From Dunaliella salina (Eukaryota; Chlorophyta; Chlorophyceae; Chlamydomonadales; Dunaliellaceae), in NCBI GenBank assembly GCA_002284615.2, contig MU070433.1, forward strand, positions 64,819-83,399: a DNA stretch of 18,581 bases. The letters run 5' to 3'. The notes under the pieces are model-generated. The model had not been told where the DNA came from, made no database searches, and saw nothing but the letters and a program-made list of their open reading frames with translations. Below, in pieces: positions 17,413-18,581 of the stretch; positions within the stretch are counted from its first letter, which is position 1; each line of letters starts with the position of its first letter. Both the position numbers and the translations under genes were made by a program.

Positions 17413-18490
17413 ACTCCTGTTCCTTCTAGTGATTGGAGCCAGCACCTGCAAAATCACTTCCGGGTGCCATCAACAGTTCCACAACAGGGTAGACGTGAAC
17501 GTACAGCTAGGACTTCAAGAGGTTCTCGCTCGTTAGGAAAAGATGTGGCTTTGCCTTTAGGTAGGAACCACGCGCCCCCAGAGGTGCTCCTGAGACAAGG
17601 TGCTGATTCTGGGTGGGCTCCTCAACCTGACGGCTTGGAAACTCCAAGCTCAGCAGTTTTGGAAAAGATGGTTGGGTCCCATATCGCAAAGTTGAGCAAG
17701 GTTGCTTCACCTGGATTAGATGGTATTCCTATACCCTTCCTTAAATATGCCTGTTTGCCCCTCGAGCATGGTCGGAGCGTGAATAACATTAATGTGCTGG
17801 TGCCTCTGATAGCACGCATGTGTTTAGTTTTTTTTGAGTAAAGCTAGGATCCCCAAAGTGTGGAAGGTTGCAAAATCGAGTCCTCTGCACAAAGGGAGCT
17901 ATGTCAAATCCTGGGAATTACAGGATGATTGCTGTTAGTGGGGTTATGTGCCGCATTCACGCAAATGTGTAAAGAAAGACTTGGTGACGGATTGGTGTGT
18001 TCAGAGACGTAAGGTCCCTGGTACACAGTTTGGATTTTACCCAGGTAGGAGCACGCTGCATCCCCTTTTTATTTTGAGGCACCTGAAGCATGCTGCAAAA
18101 AAGCTCAAACCACAGCAATCACCTAGAGTGCATGCTGCCTGCATAGACTTCTCTCAAGCCTATAATACTGTACCTCGCCTGCAACTTTGGGATGATCTGC
18201 AGCGCATTGCCAATGGCAATATGCCATGCCTGCACTACTTCTACACACAATTAAAGAGATGTACCAGGATGATGGATATATTTTGATGGATGGGGATAAA
18301 AGGACACGTGTGCATCCTAAAAATGGAGTTAAGCAAGGTTGTCCTCTGTCCCCTCTCTTGTTTTCTCTGTACATCAATGACATGACATGGGCAGACACAT
18401 CAGTGAAGGGATAAAGTGCCTTGATAGGAGATGGAGTAAATGGTGTGCCGTATATGCTGTATGCGGATGACCTGAGTTTAATTACTAATG
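17413..18490 (+). pseudogene. E5: LINE reverse transcriptase fragment
   Basis: Reading on the plus strand: DWSQHLQNHFRVPS, then SKVASPGLDGIPIPFLKYA (GLDG at 17713-17724), ARIPKVWKVAK, NPGNYRMIAVSGVM (after a frameshift), GTQFGFYPGRSTLHPLF, ACIDFSQAYNTVPRLQLW (first catalytic Asp codon at 18146-18148), DGDKRTRVHPKNGVKQGCPLSPLLFSLYINDM and YMLYADDLSLITND (YADD at 18460-18471). These are the RT blocks in order. Three frames are used, with an in-frame TAA at 18412-18414 before YADD, so it is a pseudogene even though both catalytic boxes are present. The frame stops being LINE-like at about 18490, where a new sequence begins. Similarity to E1 around DGDKR and GVKQGCPLSPLLF indicates the same broad LINE family. 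Confidence 0.85.
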
Positions 18491-18491
18491 A

Positions 18492-18581
18492 CCGCGTTTC
18501 CACTGGGCCGGAATCGGGAAAATGAAAAACAGTTTCCCGATCCGGAATTCATTTACCCGGTCTATCGGGAAAATAATTTCC
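18492..18581. mobile_element. Palindrome-rich insertion edge interrupting E5
   Basis: Right after the Asn-Asp that follows YADD the sequence changes to CCGCGTTTCCACTGGGCCGG. A hairpin follows, with arms CCGGAATCGGGAAA (18508-18521) and TTTCCCGATCCGG (18533-18545), one base out of register, and ATCGGGAAAAT recurs at 18564-18574. Subterminal inverted and direct repeats of this kind are typical of a DNA-transposon or MITE end, but the window stops before the other end. The assignment is tentative. Confidence 0.4.

Overview
The window looks like repeat-rich nuclear DNA of a green alga, probably in or near the Chlamydomonadales. I infer this from three things: one GC3-rich membrane-protein exon at the left edge, long non-coding stretches, and decayed retroelements of a kind I recall from predicted proteins of chlorophycean algae. 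That last point is memory, not a search. No bacterial-style operon, rRNA or CRISPR is visible. Only the first 556 bases look like an intact host coding region.

Layout, left to right. (1) 2-556 (+): the 3' end of a gene for a polytopic membrane protein. (2) 557-4018: about 3.5 kb without a recognisable gene, carrying several degenerate tandem repeats with periods of 34, 80, 24 and about 14 bp. (3) E1, 4.0-5.6 kb (-): a 5'-truncated LINE with a frameshifted reverse transcriptase (RT), a mutated FADG active site, a C-terminal zinc motif and a (GATT)n microsatellite at its 3' end. (4) 5.6-6.7 kb: non-coding, with a diverged repeat pair. (5) E2, 6.74-7.51 kb (-): the 3' part of a second element, with a zinc motif and a restriction-like nuclease domain. 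(6) E3, 7.52-14.39 kb (-): a long polyprotein pseudogene. In coding order it has an N-terminal module, an S/T/P/Q-rich linker, a PHD-finger remnant, a conserved module, a PCIF1-like methyltransferase fold, RNase H, a zinc motif and a PD-(D/E)XK-like nuclease. Its last 2,047 bp appear twice, identically as far as I compared, separated by a single N at 9563. This is probably an assembly error. (7) 14.4-17.4 kb (-): E4, a diverged relative of E3 with the same order, starting at a complete C4HC3 PHD finger and ending after RNase H. Its RNase H is split by a tRNA-derived SINE with perfect 10-bp target-site duplications. (8) E5, 17.4-18.49 kb (+): a LINE RT pseudogene facing the other way. (9) 18.49 kb to the end: a palindrome-rich sequence that interrupts E5 just after its YADD motif.

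The item most worth following is the polyprotein shared by E3 and E4. It combines a PHD finger, a PCIF1-like methyltransferase domain, RNase H and a restriction-like nuclease, with no RT between the methyltransferase and RNase H in either copy. The PHD finger could read chromatin, the nuclease could nick the target, and RNase H could clear the RNA template. The methyltransferase-like domain has no obvious role, and its NPPF-like site reads CHPP in one copy and CHPI in the other. All retroelement genes here are broken by stops or frameshifts, so any activity would have to come from intact relatives elsewhere.
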